This document shows, piece by piece, positions 1 to 12,232 of a stretch of DNA of 64,000 nucleotides; the first letter of the stretch is position 1; each line of letters opens with the position of its first letter. Location: positions 10,743,723 to 10,807,722 of the forward strand of contig NC_069124.1 in the NCBI RefSeq assembly GCF_026914265.1. The letters run 5' to 3'. The notes beneath the pieces were generated by a model that saw only the letters and a list, made by a program, of their open reading frames with translations, searched no databases and was not told the origin of the DNA. The position numbers and the translations under genes were made by a program. This DNA is from Mya arenaria. Taxonomy: Eukaryota > Mollusca > Bivalvia > Myida > Myidae.

Positions 1-1905
1 ATATTTTTCAGTCAAATCTTTTCATTTGCAAAATGACTCAATTCGATAAAAGGGAGATAAACGTGTAATCTAAATAACACTCTGACTGGGTTATTTGTCC
101 ATAACATGACAACACAGTCATTAACTTCTAATTTTAACGCTTGATCTCATTCCGGACTACTACTTCACACAATCAATGTTTTTAAGCATCACAGTATCTT
201 TCAAAAAGTGTCATTAAATGGTTAAGATCAATTCAGACATTAGCATACAATTTCATCAAATGTTGTCACCACTGTTATTAAATACATACATATACAGAGT
301 CTAAATTAAAGAACTAATATTTATATTAACAGGAACTAAAACATCCGGGAAAATGATGATCATGAAAATATTCTCCATCCTTGTAAACATGTTCCTTTTC
401 AGCGGTAAAATAGTGTAAAACAGTTGTTGTGTTCAGTAGGAGAAAGAAATACTTCCATCGATGTCTACATTTCTTGATATGTATTGTAATGACAATTTGG
501 TTAACTTGCAATATTTGTATGAAAAACTACAGAAACAAGCTTAGTAGCCAAAAGTTTAAACATAAATTCCGTTTAATGACACTGGGTAAACGCCAAAGAC
601 ATAGAACACAAAAACAAAACATCATAAACAAGAAACATGGAACAACAACTCATAAAAGTTTCAATGCGACCTAATTACAGATACATATAATATTTCCGTT
701 GTAGAAATTACAGATAGTTGCCAATTTTATAAAGTAGATACAGATGGCTTTCGATATAACCTTCATGATTTGTAGTATTGTTGTTTAACTAATAGTTTGT
801 AAAAATAGTCGTTTTTTTCTCCATCATAGCTGAGCTGACTGTATTCTTATGATTATCATAACCAACTCCTCAAAATATTGATCTAATTAATAAATAAAAA
901 GAAATGTAAAGCACATGTGCATGCAATGTTATCTGGGTGCAAGGACAGGCACTGTGCAGTAAGCCATCTTCAAGTCCTTGAAATTAGCATATTCATATTC
1001 ATGTTAATACAAAATACTATATTATTTTTTGTACATTGAATTAAAAAATATCATGTATAAGACATGCTATATTTAAAGTTAACTGAATAATTTATTATGT
1101 CAAAGCAAAGAAATCAATCAATAATTGTGTTCAGCACAAGCTCATAACTTATAGAAGCTTCTTAGAGTAAATACTTAAACAATGTGACATAATTCAACCT
1201 AATTTGATAATAGTTACCATGAGAATGTGCCTTCATGAAGTGAATCTATCCTGATGCCCTGAATACATACGTATCATGGGTATCGCCAGGCACGATGGCA
1301 CAGGTGCTTGTAAATACACATTTGAAACACAAACAGTATATATTCGTTATCATTTGTTAAAAGGATTTAATACCACAATATACAGTATCCATCTTTTTTT
1401 CTTACCGTAATGTAAATTGCACATCATACTTAGTACATGCAAATACCTCATGTGGTGCCCCCATCATTTATAGAAAAGGGCTATAGGTAAACTATTGTAC
1501 ATGTATTGGGATTCCTTCTAACTGACAGCAGTACTTGAAAAAAGTCAAACATGCATGCTTATTTTTGTAGTAGCGATTCCTGCGAGTTTTTGTAGGCATC
1601 GCCACAATATTATCTGACAAGTAATGTAAACATATAGATTTCCAATTATAAAGATACTATAGTTTAATTTAATTTTACTGTTATAAAATTGCATTTGTTC
1701 ATTTTATGAAGCAATATCACGTTATAAAATCTAATTTACGTTAACTCTATTGTCGCAGCTGGCTTGCATGTTTAAGTTGTGGAAGTGTTTTCTATTCACA
1801 TATTGTTCCTCGTTTTCAAAAGGTGTTTGTATACGAATATATGTCCCATCTTCTGCGGATGTGATTTATAGGAATCCCTTATAGCATGAAATCCAGTCTT
1901 CGTCA
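1..1905. other. AT-rich non-coding stretch, no gene seen
   Basis: The stretch has only short open frames without recognisable motifs, plausible exon borders or paralogous copies elsewhere in the window. It may be intergenic or a 5' intron of the glycosyltransferase-like gene that follows, because a splice acceptor at 2,817 shows that gene has an untranslated exon further upstream. Confidence 0.5.
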
Positions 1906-1911
1906 AAGGAA

Positions 1912-2118
1912 ATTTATTCCTTTGGTTTGTGAGTTCTACCAACTGATCAAACTTATCCCTTCTTTAACATTCTTCACTATTGTAGATAAACGTTGGTCTG
2001 CAAACCCACTCAATTTATGTGCGTAAGAAAAACTGTACACAAAAGCATTTAATTTCGATTAAGATCGGAATTTTTTCAATAAATGACAGATACAAAACAA
2101 CGATGCATTCTGTGTCGA
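1912..2118. repeat. Dispersed repeat, copy 1 of 2
   Basis: About 205 bp are repeated in the same orientation at 6,208-6,412 with roughly 90-95% identity by eye, running from TTTATTCCTTTGGTTTGTGA to AACAATGCATTCTGTG-like ends. No terminal inverted repeat or reading frame is evident. The two copies flank the first two coding exons of gene copy A, so they could be a substrate for unequal exchange (inference). Confidence 0.65.
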
Positions 2119-2817
2119 TGTCTGTCTGCCGTCGGAAATTTTATCGCGCTGTCCTTCATGTCAAAAATGCAATCGGTCACTGCAGTTACAACTCGTGAAA
2201 CCGTGGCAACATCTACTACATGTGAATCTCCTATGACTTGTAAAACCATCCCTGTCCCGTAAAAACGTAATGGAATCATAATATGTTGCCTCGCTGTCAA
2301 GGGTTTATATCTGAGGGTCGGTCGCTTAGGTCTGTGGTCTATGAGTCGTTCTAATCTGTCGAGGTTGTGTGGAGTTAATCTGTTTTAAAGTCGGCCATCT
2401 TTGATTTGGTTAAGTCAGATAACCAAACTCTTTAAGGCCAGTTAAATTTTGTTCAAAAAGTTCCCGGATCAAACGCTGTTTAGGATAACTTTAGATTTAT
2501 ACACTCGCTTTTCGGATAATTTGATAACCAGAGGGATAATCAAAACTTAAACGCTAGTTAGGACTTCTAGTGCAGTAGTGCACTTCAAGTGCACAAGGGT
2601 GTCAAGTTTGTTGTTAACTGTTCTGTACTAACATATCTTTTTGCTGTTATATATGTTTTGCTTGAACATTAAATTATATGTGTATATGTCTTGAAATATT
2701 GTTAATGAGAAGGATATGGCCGCTTACATAAGGCAGTTGTTGTAGCAATATTTATATATTTAACCTTAATTTTACCTTGTATTATTTAAACCATTGTATT
2801 TTACTTTTTGTTTCCAG

Positions 2818-2913
2818 GTTAATCATTACATCCATTGGCATATACAAGTGCTGTTCTCGGATACCAAAATTAACCGTACAGTACCGTATTATTATACTCG
2901 GTGGAAAGTTAAC
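2818..2913 (+). other. 5' untranslated part of coding exon 1, gene A
   Basis: A good acceptor (TTTGTTTCCAG) ends at 2,817, so the first coding exon seems to begin with about 96 bases of leader before the ATG at 2,914. The frame is open upstream as well, but the paralogue at 18,028 starts at the same MRLF, and the extra upstream residues have no counterpart there. The later ATG was therefore chosen. Confidence 0.5.
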
Positions 2914-3455
2914 ATGCGTTTATTCAACTATACTAGAGCTACTGTAGGACGGTGTTTACCTTTCATTGTTATTTTTCTTGCGTTTGTGTCTTTGACATTA
3001 TGGTTTGAAAACAAATATACTTTGAAAATATACGATTTTAAGAAGTTTATCGGCGAGACGGACGATGGAATAGTATCAAGAAACGGACATTTTCTGGAAA
3101 GCGTCAATGCTTCCATCTTCTTGAATAAATGTCGCCTTGTGGCTAACAGGAGAAATACTGCAGATTTAAGAATTATAGTTCTTACTTACAATAGAAGTAA
3201 TGCTTTGATGAGACTTTTGGAGTCACTGGACAAGGCTGACTATGGAGGAAGTACCGTTGTGTTAGAAGTTTGGATTGATCGCAAACAAAATGAACAATAT
3301 TCCATACAAACGGTGGATACCTTGTCGAAATTCTATTTTGAGGCAGGATTCTGTGATATTCATTTACATCCAACACATGTGGGATTAAGAGGACAATGGC
3401 TTGACGTAAGATATTTGTTCGAGTAGTATTAATTATGATTTACATGGTTGTGACA

Positions 3456-3522
<67 letters not shown>

Positions 3523-3687
3523 CGACGACGATGATAATGATGATGATGACGATGATGATGATGATGATGATGACGATGATGATGATGATGATGATGAAAT
3601 GATGTTTGTGGTGTAGGTTGTGGTGATAACATGCTGCTGCTACTGCTGATGATGATATTGTTGATGATGTCGATGATGTAATTGTTG

Positions 3688-3753
<66 letters not shown>

Positions 3754-6700
3754 ATGATGTTGGTGGTGGTGTTGGTGGTGGTGTTGGTGGTGGTAAAGAT
3801 AGTGTGGATGAACAAAACGAGTTTTTCTCACGTGTAGCAAGGTCTACAACTTTGGGTTCGATATTTGTCGATAATATCTGATTAACTGACTTTTAACTGC
3901 ATTTTAAGAAAAAATGTTCTGTGAGAGTAACCTTGGGAGTTACGAGGAAAAACAGTGTCTATAATTCACGTTACAATTTACGACACGTCGTAAGTAGTCA
4001 CAGCTTATATACATTTTTAACGTGCATCAGTGTATACCACAACCCTCCCGTAAAACTAGTGCTGAAGCAGAATAATAATAATGCAACCAATGGATTGCCT
4101 GTCATGAGTTAAGACCATAGGTCGGCACAAAATTATATAAGTGTACTTGATATAAATTGATATAGTCTATAGTATGCATTGTGGCCCATCGAATTCAATT
4201 AGGAAAAAGGCCTTTCTTTGTCAAAATGTTGATTCACGTCTTGGGCAAATTAAATCCATTCGGAAGGGACTTCTAAAATTAAAAGATTTTTTTTCTTCTT
4301 TTAATTAATACATGATAGTGAATCAAAGCATTATTTTACCATATGAAATCAATAGCTTTCCTCCATCACAGTAGGTTTTGATAATAAATGGTTTGTTATT
4401 AAAGTAAAGGCTAAACATGCTTGATCTACTCCTCCTCCTTTTTATTGTTCACATTTTCATCATTGTTTGTACTTCTACCCGGTATTGTGCAGTTTTATCG
4501 AAGATATATTGGTTACGTTCAGTCAGCTTTATTGTTCTTATCCAAAACGTTATTTTCTTGTAATGCTGTTTTAAGTTTAGTTCATTAGTGAAACTTTCAT
4601 CCCATATTATAGTTTTGGGGTAGTGAAACACTGGAAATCTGTGTAATTTCGCGTCTTAATCTGTCAATTCACTATTTAATATAAAAACAAATTTAGTGAT
4701 CTATACCATTCTTAAATAGTTTTTCTGTATTTCAGACCTGGAAACCCAAGGACAAGGAAATTGCAGTGATTTTAGAAGATGACCTGACTGTGTCACCATA
4801 CTTTTACAAATATCTGCGACTCATGTTTGATCTTTACGGTAATAGATCAGATGTCAGTGGGTTTACCTTGCAAGGTCAAAGTATCAAACACGACCCTTCG
4901 GCGGGAGGACAACTGGACATAGACCCTAAACACAAAGTATTCCTCTATCCCACACTTGGGACGTCAGGTTTTGCACCGAATTTCCGCCAGTGGCAGGCAT
5001 TCAAAGGTATATTTCATGTTATGTTTAAAGAATATTGCGTCGCGAATTTTGTTTTAATTAGGAAGTATTTTAGCCTCGACTTTTATATAGATATATATAC
5101 TGAATAGTTTGGTGACTGATATATTGCGTGCATTTTATAGAAAGTTTGTTTAAAATAAATACGTGGATTCAACTCACATAATTTCACCCTGCCCATGTTG
5201 ATACTGTCATACATGTTGTCTTCTTTCATCTCTGATGTTTCAAGTTGACAAATTTGAAAAGAAATCAATCAAACAACTTGTGCTGCCATATTGATTTATA
5301 CTTGGAAAAGTATCAATGATGTTTAACGGTAAGCTGTCTAGTATATTCCTTTATCTATTCCGGCCTTATTTGCCAAATCGAATGTGTATCAAAAATCAAA
5401 ATATACAATTTCGAAAGAAGATTCTCAGTTACAAAGCTTCACCAATTATTATGAAGTTACAAACAAGTGCTAGAAATTGTGTTTCATTTGTTTATATTAG
5501 GTTATGACGGCAAATATGTATAATTTGAATGTTTTTACAATCATGTTATATATTTTGATAAAAAACAAAAACTTGACAGTCTTAAATATGTAATTCTATG
5601 CGGGCACAATTGTGCTACCAAAACAGGTTAAACCTTCCAATAATTCATTATTATGTTTTCTCTCAACATCCTCAGCCATTAATGTTTTATTAATTAACAA
5701 TTTAAAAATATAACAACGGCTGTATATGAGTGGTCTATACCGGGCAAGTATATTTTAATGGAAAAGAAGAGGTATTGCCTATATTTATTTTTAAATATTT
5801 TGATTGCATATTTTAACTAAAAACCGACGTCTACATCTTAACCTTCACGCATATAAATGTCTTCTACATATGTTTCTCAATATGTTTTCCGTCTTTCTGG
5901 AAACAATACATATTTATAAACCACTCAACTGAAGTTTGAGATAGTTAAGTCAAATTAATATACACTCGTAAACAACTTACTGACAACTTTTGATATTACA
6001 ACCAGATCTCCCTTTCCATATTGATCGCTTTTTTTGTTATTATCTTAACAACATCTCTATATAGATATAGTCCTCTTTAGACACTATGTCAGTACATCTT
6101 AAGGAAACTACCTCGCTAAATTTAAGGAAAACAGAAAAACGGATGCATGGTTGTTTATCAAATATGAATCATTCCAAAATATTTAACTATTTGAACTTTT
6201 CAATTTATTCCTTTGGTTTGTGATTTCTACCAACTGATCATACTAATCCCTTCTTTAACATTCTTTACTATTGTAGATAAACGTTGGTCTGCAAACCCAC
6301 TCATTTTATGTGCGTAAGAAAAACTGTACACAAAAGCATTTAATTTCGATTCAGATCAGAATTGTTTTCAATAAATAACAAATACAAAACAACAATGCAT
6401 TCTGTGCCAGAAACGGTTTTTTATTCATATTTCTTAAACCATTTGTAAAACACTTAAAAAGAGGGATTCATACAGTGTTTAGAGATAATGCTTCGTTGAC
6501 CCAACTTTTTAATTAGTTCGTGACTGTGAACACATATGTTTTCCTTTAAATGCCAACTTTGAAAGCATCTGAAAATATATAAAACAATAACCATTAAATG
6601 TTGTCTTGCGTACATTATCAACCATAAATTAAATTATAGATATGTTTATTAACCCTTAATGAACGTATACAAAGGTGTATGCACGTCAGGCGCAGTACAT

Positions 6701-9017
6701 TGTATGGCTTTACACATAGGTTACACATGCCTCTCATAGGTTTTCTGACATAAAAAATGAGCAAAAAATAATTTCCTTAATTGATTATTGCTATTTCTGT
6801 CCATGAACTTTAACATAGTTTGAAAAACGAATTAACACAAATTTCGCTTAAAAGCGAAAAACTGTCTATGAAACCTTTACTTTCTCCCTAAACATGTGAC
6901 TGAATGAGGCAGCATTCTCTTATATAGTGCATACTGAGTTTGAACACTGCGATATTCAAAGGATTTGGTAACTATTATTATAACTGTAATATAAACATTG
7001 ATTTTTGCAATAACTGGGTCGGGCGGGTTGGAATTGCAAAACATATGTTCCAGGATGGTGACTATTGAATGGCGAGTCCAAGCGCACAGCGGCTTAATGA
7101 CCATGACCAATGGTATATTCTTAGGTGTCTGAAACATGTATTGAAAACAATTAACCTATTAAAAATGATTTTTTCCATCCATTGATAACAAGACCGTCCC
7201 CATCCGAGACACCGTTCATTCCGAGCAAAATCGTCTCAAACTAAAACACTGCTCATTCACTGCAAATCCGAGCAAACCCGTCCCTATCCGAGACCGCACT
7301 CATTAAATTACATAGTATTTTGTGACAGCTTTGAAACTTACATAAATAGGATAGTGATTACATTCTCAGTCAAGTGAAAATATAGTTCAGAGAAGCAAAG
7401 CAAAATAGCAAACTACAGCCCATATAGTGAAAAAATCACCAGTCACTGGCAATAGATCATTATTTGTAAATGTGCTTATATCGTTCTCATCATACACAGA
7501 TAGAGTTTACACAGTCCTGGAAATGAGTTCCAATCTTCTTAAAACAAAAAGCGTGTACACAGTCCCAGGATGAGTTCCCATCATACTTAACTCGAATAGA
7601 GTTTGCACAGTCGGTTGAATGAGTTCCCATCCTATGTTATTTATGACGTTATATCAAAATAATTATATTAAACTCATATCAATTTGTATTGCTGAAAGTT
7701 AAACTTCTTCCATTGTACTCCAGAATGGCTAAAAGATGTTTTGACTTCGGGGACGAAAGTCCCCCTAGTTCCAAACCACATATCGTCCGTATGGTACAAA
7801 CAGTTCGAGGTGACAGGAAGGACAGACACGATGTGGGAGATGGAATATCTGTATTACACCTGGAAACACAAACAGTACACACTCTATCCGAACTTCAAAG
7901 GTACTAAATTAGTAATACACCATTTTATCCAAAAGATGGAAAAGGAAAAGCATCACAATGTACAGTCATCATATTTAGGAATATTATAAAACAGGAACGC
8001 TTACTTTTTTCAGCAAAAAGGATATCCACTTGCCTTTCTAAGCACCACGATATGCCGGGATTAATTTAACCATTAAACGAATTGAAACCATTTTAGTTGA
8101 TGAGAATGGCGTCGTTGGGTCCTGAAAGTCGAAAAAAGTTGTCTTGATGTTGACAAATTACAAACCGACCGTCAAGAAACTTCTTTCGATTTTTAAAATA
8201 ACGTCAATTTAAATTGACATCACGTAGCTATTTTTTATGTTAAAATGCTGTCACTCACTGTCATTAAGTATACCGCAAGCGAAAAAGACAACGGAAAACG
8301 TGCCGCAAAAACAGATCTTGTAAAAATCCAGATGGATCGTTTCTGTAGATGCCATAGATTTCGGCTTATTGATTCGTGTCCGTTTTTTGTTAATATCACA
8401 AAGGATTGGCGTTAAACTGATACAAAGATGGACCTCACTCGACCGGAGAGCGGCTAGGAAGCGGTGAGGACCATTTGGTAATGAATTGGACCCTGGGACG
8501 GATCCTATTCCGCGGATCACCGCATACATAAACAATGCAGGAGAAGAAATAAGGGATGAAGAGCCTTAAAATTAAAGTGATTTATATAGAATGAATTCCT
8601 CACTACTTTTGTTTTCAAAAACAATACAGAGGTTGCGAAACGGTACATGAATGAAGGAGTTTTTCGTCATTCATCATTTGGGTGTAACGGTCACAGGAAC
8701 AATCCATCATGAATTAAACAATATCTTATTCAGTTTTGCGGCACTAGTTGTTGGTTGTTGGGTTTTTTCAGTCTTATTAATGTAACCTAAATTGCTTCGT
8801 CTTGTCGATTTTAAATCATGTCAGTTTTTGTTAAGATCACAAAGGGTTGACGTTTAACTGGTATGAAGATGGACTTCACTCGACTGGTGAGCGGCGAGGG
8901 AGCGGTGAAGACCAACGACATTTGGTAATGAACTGGACCTTGGTTGCTGCGGCCCTTCCACGGATTCCCGCATACGTCAACAATGCCGGACAAGTGATCA
9001 AGGACGAAGTGCCTTAA
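2914..9017 (+). CDS. Type II membrane glycosyltransferase-like protein, copy A (4 exons)
   Basis: Coding exons are 2,914-3,405, 4,736-5,006, 7,724-7,900 and 8,836-9,017. Phases match at every junction (0, 1, 1) and all introns are GT-AG, giving 373 aa. A short cytosolic tail is followed by a membrane anchor at about residues 14-31, as in Golgi type II enzymes. Then come a GT-A-like nucleotide-sugar fold start (RIIVLTYNRSNALMRLLESL, from about residue 88), LEVWIDR, GQWLDTWKP across junction 1, and an acidic ILEDD motif (E178-D180) in the place of the metal-binding DxD. The C-terminal exon begins HKGLAFNW-like and ends at TAA. AATAAA signals follow at 9,066-9,075. I recognise the fold type, resembling GT2/GnT-I-like enzymes, but not donor or acceptor. 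A tandem paralogue lies at 18,028-28,208. Intron 2 carries a small VNTR and intron 3 a decayed extra exon 4. Confidence 0.82.
3458..3800. repeat. Compound GAT / CTG / GGT microsatellite in intron 1
   Basis: Long runs of GAT/ATG triplets (about 3,458-3,598) are followed by CTG runs (about 3,690-3,742) and TGG/TTGGTGG runs to about 3,795. They sit some 50 bp after the exon 1 donor of gene A. The same GAT plus GGT combination sits at the same place after exon 1 of gene B (18,672-18,795), so it predates the gene duplication. Long open frames of polyS/polyH here are artefacts of triplet repeats. Confidence 0.9.
5290..7490. other. Intron 2 of gene A, mostly unique AT-rich sequence
   Basis: Apart from the dispersed repeat at 6,208-6,412, I see no gene here. 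Weak similarity of 5,290-5,470 to 22,145-22,310, the same relative place after exon 2 of gene B, supports a common origin of the two introns. A short GC-richer patch with degenerate ATCCGAGAC/ATCCGAGCA words occurs at 7,185-7,310. Confidence 0.5.
6208..6412. repeat. Dispersed repeat, copy 2 of 2
   Basis: This is the second copy of the element at 1,912-2,118, in the same orientation. It lies in intron 2 of glycosyltransferase-like gene A. The sharp loss of similarity outside both ends suggests an inserted element rather than a large duplication. Confidence 0.65.
7490..7645. repeat. Degenerate 49-bp-type minisatellite, about 3 units
   Basis: Three diverged units built around GTTTACACAGTCC...GAGTTCCCATCATAC lie just before exon 3 of gene A. 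They are the counterpart of the large 49-bp array at 25,830-26,990, just before exon 3 of gene B. Copy number therefore differs about 3 versus more than 20 between the two paralogous introns. Confidence 0.75.
8395..8569 (+). pseudogene. Decayed extra copy of the gene A terminal exon
   Basis: This 175-bp piece matches the functional exon 4 at 8,836-9,017 (182 bp) and that of gene B at 28,027-28,208. Similarity extends upstream (TTTTTGTTAA...) and into the 3' untranslated region (AAATTAAAGTGATTTATATA). The acceptor AG is lost (GTTAAT instead of GTTAAG), an in-frame TGA replaces the TGG after LALN-, and small deletions shift the frame. It looks like a tandem duplication of the gene's 3' end about 440 bp apart, with the upstream copy decaying. 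Confidence 0.75.
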
Positions 9018-9235
9018 AATTAAAGTGATTTATATACAATGTATCCCAGCTCGTGTTGTTTTTAGAATAAATAAAGAGGTTGGGAAATGCTACTTGCATG
9101 TAGTTGTTCTACGTTTTTCGTAATTCGTCCGGTGGACGTGTGTACGGTGTACTTTTGTATAGGTACTTTAATGATGTGTTAATGTATATCAATGTATACA
9201 ACAGTTATGACATGTATATAAACTTGAGGAATTAA

Positions 9236-9521
9236 TGCATCTGTCAATTGTAACCACGCCCCCCCAGGTCCGGGGAATAGCGGGGACTTTGACTTTAGGT
9301 CCAGCCAACTCCGGGTAAAAATCCTGCTGGTAAAATGCCCGCCAAATGCCCGAAAACCCCAGGGACCCTCGTAAAGGTCTGTTCCCCGCTATGTTTGGTG
9401 CGATGACAAAACCACCCCATTCACCCGGCACTGCGGGGCCACTTGAAATGTAATAACTAGATCCATTTCCCCGGCTATCCCCGGTATACCCCCGGGGGCG
9501 TGGTTACAATTGACTGATGCA
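9236..9521. mobile_element. GC-rich MITE, family 1, full copy
   Basis: The ends are inverted repeats of about 20 bp, TGCATCTGTCAATTGTAACC on the left and its near complement ending TGACTGATGCA on the right. The inside is unusually GC-rich for this window, with words such as CCCCGGCTATCCCCGGTATA. A second full copy is at 15,997-16,309 and a truncated one at 51,692-51,850. The outermost TGCA may be part of the repeat or a target duplication. There is no coding capacity, so it is non-autonomous. Superfamily is not assigned. Confidence 0.8.
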
Positions 9522-9524
9522 TGA

Positions 9525-10055
9525 CGTATGCCATTACCGGTGATTAGGTGAAGTACACAGTAAATAAAGGATTTCTCAAACGTTTGTTTGCAACTCAGTT
9601 GCAATTTTGGTGTGTACCTGTAGCTTACAGTACACATACAAGTTGTATCACGCAAGTCCTCAATTATCGATATGTATGGTATATGTGGTAATTCTCGTCA
9701 TGTATCGCACTTTACAAGTACATGATGGAACAGAGTTAAACAGAGAAGGTACCTCCTTGACAATGTATGAAACGCATGTGCACTTTATTTTATTTACGTG
9801 TTGTTTGTTCATGCTGCTGTTACTTTGACTGTAATATGTAAAATAAATAAAGGGACATCTGGAAAGGAATATCATTTTGAATACTTATGGCTTTACATAT
9901 TAACAATGTATTCATTTGCTGTTCATGTATGGAGAAATTAAAAATATACGAGGTTCAATTCAATATATATACATGTATACGTGTCTTTGTATCTCCAAAT
10001 ACAGGTTTGCTTTGCATGGTTAGGTTGACACATTATCTATGTTTGCAGGTTTTTG
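9525..10055. other. Intergenic, no gene seen
   Basis: The short open frames have no supporting motif. The stretch bridges the MITE and the minisatellite that follows. Confidence 0.4.
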
Positions 10056-10059
10056 TTTT

Positions 10060-10840
10060 ATTTGTGTGACCATTTACTGTAGGTTATTGTGAACATCTTA
10101 GTCTAGGTTCGTGTGACCATCTACTGCAGGTTCGTTAGGCCATCTTGTCTAGGTTCGTTTGGCCATCTAGTCTAGGTTCGTGTAGCTTTCTGGTCTAGGT
10201 TCGGTTGGCCATCTCGTTTAGATTCGTGTGACCATCTTGTCTAGGTTCGTTTGGCCATCTGGTCTAGGTTCGTGAGACCATCTACAAAGTTTAGTCATCT
10301 AATCTAGGTTCGGTTGGCCATTTGTCTAGGTTCGTTTGGCCATCTGGTCTAGGTTCGTGAGACCATCTACAAAGTTTAGTCATCTTATCTAGGTTCGGTT
10401 GGCCATCTTGTCTAGGTTCGGTTGGCCATCTGGTCTAGGTTCGTGAGACCATCTACAACGTTAAGCTATCAAATCAAGGTTCGTTTGACCATCTAGTCAA
10501 GGCTTGTTTGGCCATCTAGTCTAGGCTCGTTTGGCCATCTAGTCTACGTTCAATTGGCCATCTAGTCTACGTTCGGTTTGCCATCTTATTTAGGTTCGTT
10601 TGGCCTTGTAGTTTAGTTTCGTTTGTCCACCTAGTTTAAGTTCGTGTGATCATCTAGTCTAGGTTCTTAGTCTGGCTATTTAGTAATGTTGGCAATCAAG
10701 TCTATGTTATTTTGGCCATCAAGTCCCGGTGCGTGTGTCCATCTGGTCAAGATTTTTGTGCCGTTAAGGTTAGGTATTTTTTGGCCTTTAAGACTAGGTT
10801 CTTGTTGCCATCTATTCAATTGCATCCTAGCCGCTATCAG
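10060..10840. repeat. 23-bp minisatellite array, 3' of gene A
   Basis: About 33 imperfect units of a roughly 23-bp motif, consensus GTTTGGCCATCTAGTCTAGG plus TTC. Units drift at the right end (10,640-10,840). The same motif builds two further arrays at 34,290-35,575 and 42,445-42,925. Unlike those, this one shows no clear two-unit (46-bp) alternation. Confidence 0.88.
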
Positions 10841-10924
10841 ACTTCAAACAATTGTTTTAATTAAATATCTATAAATTGTCAGTAATTCCATTGACTGACT
10901 TATTGTCATAAAAGTGATTTTGTT

Positions 10925-11248
10925 TCATTTTTTTCTCACTATCGTAAAAATTCCAGTACAGACTATACACTCACCATGTGTTATGCTCCTCGTCCAGGTT
11001 GTTAAAACGGCGATTATACCCAAACGCACTGTAGTTCTCAACGAATCGCATACAGTGGCCAGAACTTGCGTGTTATGCTTTGTCGATGAAGCTGTGCCGT
11101 TCTCGTATCCCTGGTAAACCGGAAGTATAATGACCGTAATCTGAATGAGCGGAAATACCGATGTCACAAACAAGAAGGGGTCCGTCGAAATGCCTTCGTC
11201 GTTGGTAATATTAAAGGATTCCAAAAATTCCGCGCATGCGTAAATCAA
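10925..11248 (-). CDS. Hypothetical 107-aa open frame with hydrophobic segments
   Basis: The frame begins MIYACAEFLE and has two hydrophobic stretches (around FLFVTSVFPLIQITVIILPV and GIIAVLTTW), like membrane segments. Local base composition is more balanced than in neighbouring non-coding DNA, which is mild support for coding. I see no matching exons, no start context and no known family. It may be a single exon or remnant of a membrane protein, or chance. Confidence 0.25.
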   Translation of the reverse strand: MIYACAEFLESFNITNDEGISTDPFLFVTSVFPLIQITVIILPVYQGYENGTASSTKHNTQVLATVCDSLRTTVRLGIIAVLTTWTRSITHGECIVCTGIFTIVRKK

Positions 11249-11365
11249 ATCCGTACTTTTAATGATTTATTAGGCTACTGACAGTCTTCCACCGGAACCG
11301 GAAATGTGTACTTCGGAGCTAGGCGTTAACTGTTTCTATATTTATTTATTTCAACCTTTCAATGA

Positions 11366-11472
11366 GTGCTATATATGTGTTATATATGTGTTATATATGT
11401 GTTATATATGTGTTATATATGTGTTATATATGTGCTATATATGTGTTATTTATGTGTTATATATGTGTATAA
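11366..11472. repeat. TATATATGTGT short tandem repeat
   Basis: About nine to ten units of an 11-bp TATATATGTGT-type repeat with few changes. Because 11 is not a multiple of 3 the array stays open in more than one frame, which explains the YMCYICVIYVL-type open frames here. Those are rejected as genes. Confidence 0.9.
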
Positions 11473-11499
11473 ACATATATACTATACAAACAATCGTTT

Positions 11500-12230
11500 A
11501 AACTACAGAACAAAAACTTACCCACTCAGTTTAAAAGGATTATATGTTAAATTAAAAAAAAAACGGGTCAAGATTTAAGATTCAACATATTTATAAACTA
11601 TTACTTAGTACAAGGATTCAATAATCAAGATTTTAACGCAATTTTTATGTCGAATACAAATCAATATTCTCCTTTCATATGTACAAACTGACCTTGCTAA
11701 TTCACTTTTGAATTTGAAGGTTGAGTGTCACATATCGTTCATAACGAAGTGTGGATTAACATTGTATAACTCAAAAAAATGCAAAACTAGCACAAAAGAG
11801 TCGAGTAAGATGTAGCAGACAGAAAACCTATTTTGCTCTATTTAATATTAGAATACAACATACATTATCAGATTTTACGTTGACAATGTGTCAGCCAATG
11901 CAGTAGTATTCTGAGACAGTATGATGACCTGAAGTAATGTTAAATGACTAAGAAGGGCTTGTTCGCCACGCTTGCAACGCCCATTCTTATTCATTAAATT
12001 GTTACTTCATGTCATCTAATTATTACAAGGTATTTGAAGTTCGCATATAACTTTCTTTGGAAAACACTTCACGTGTTTACAGAAATAAAGTTATCAGACG
12101 TTTAGATTGTTGTGTTTTATTGTCGGTATGTAATAAATAAAGACACCTTAGTGTTTCTACATTTATTTATCAATTGTATAACATGTGAGTACATCAATAA
12201 TCTGAATAATACTGCCTCTGTAAATGTACG
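11500..12230. other. Intergenic, with a short dispersed repeat
   Basis: No gene is seen. About 150 bp near 11,850-12,010 (CAGATTTTACGTTGACAATG, then CAGCCA... and TTACTTCATGTCATCTAA) resembles 42,030-42,120 and 46,610-46,700, downstream of the hairpin elements by the IL-17-like genes. It is therefore probably a piece of the same mobile family. Confidence 0.45.
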
Positions 12231-12232
12231 TG

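Noticed and set aside
7689-7907. Frame MLKVKLLPLYSRMAKRCFDFGDES over exon 3 of gene A
   Set aside because: It is the wrong frame. The phase-1 exon 7,724-7,900 reads WLKDVLTSGTKVPLVPNH and agrees with gene B at 27,081-27,257.
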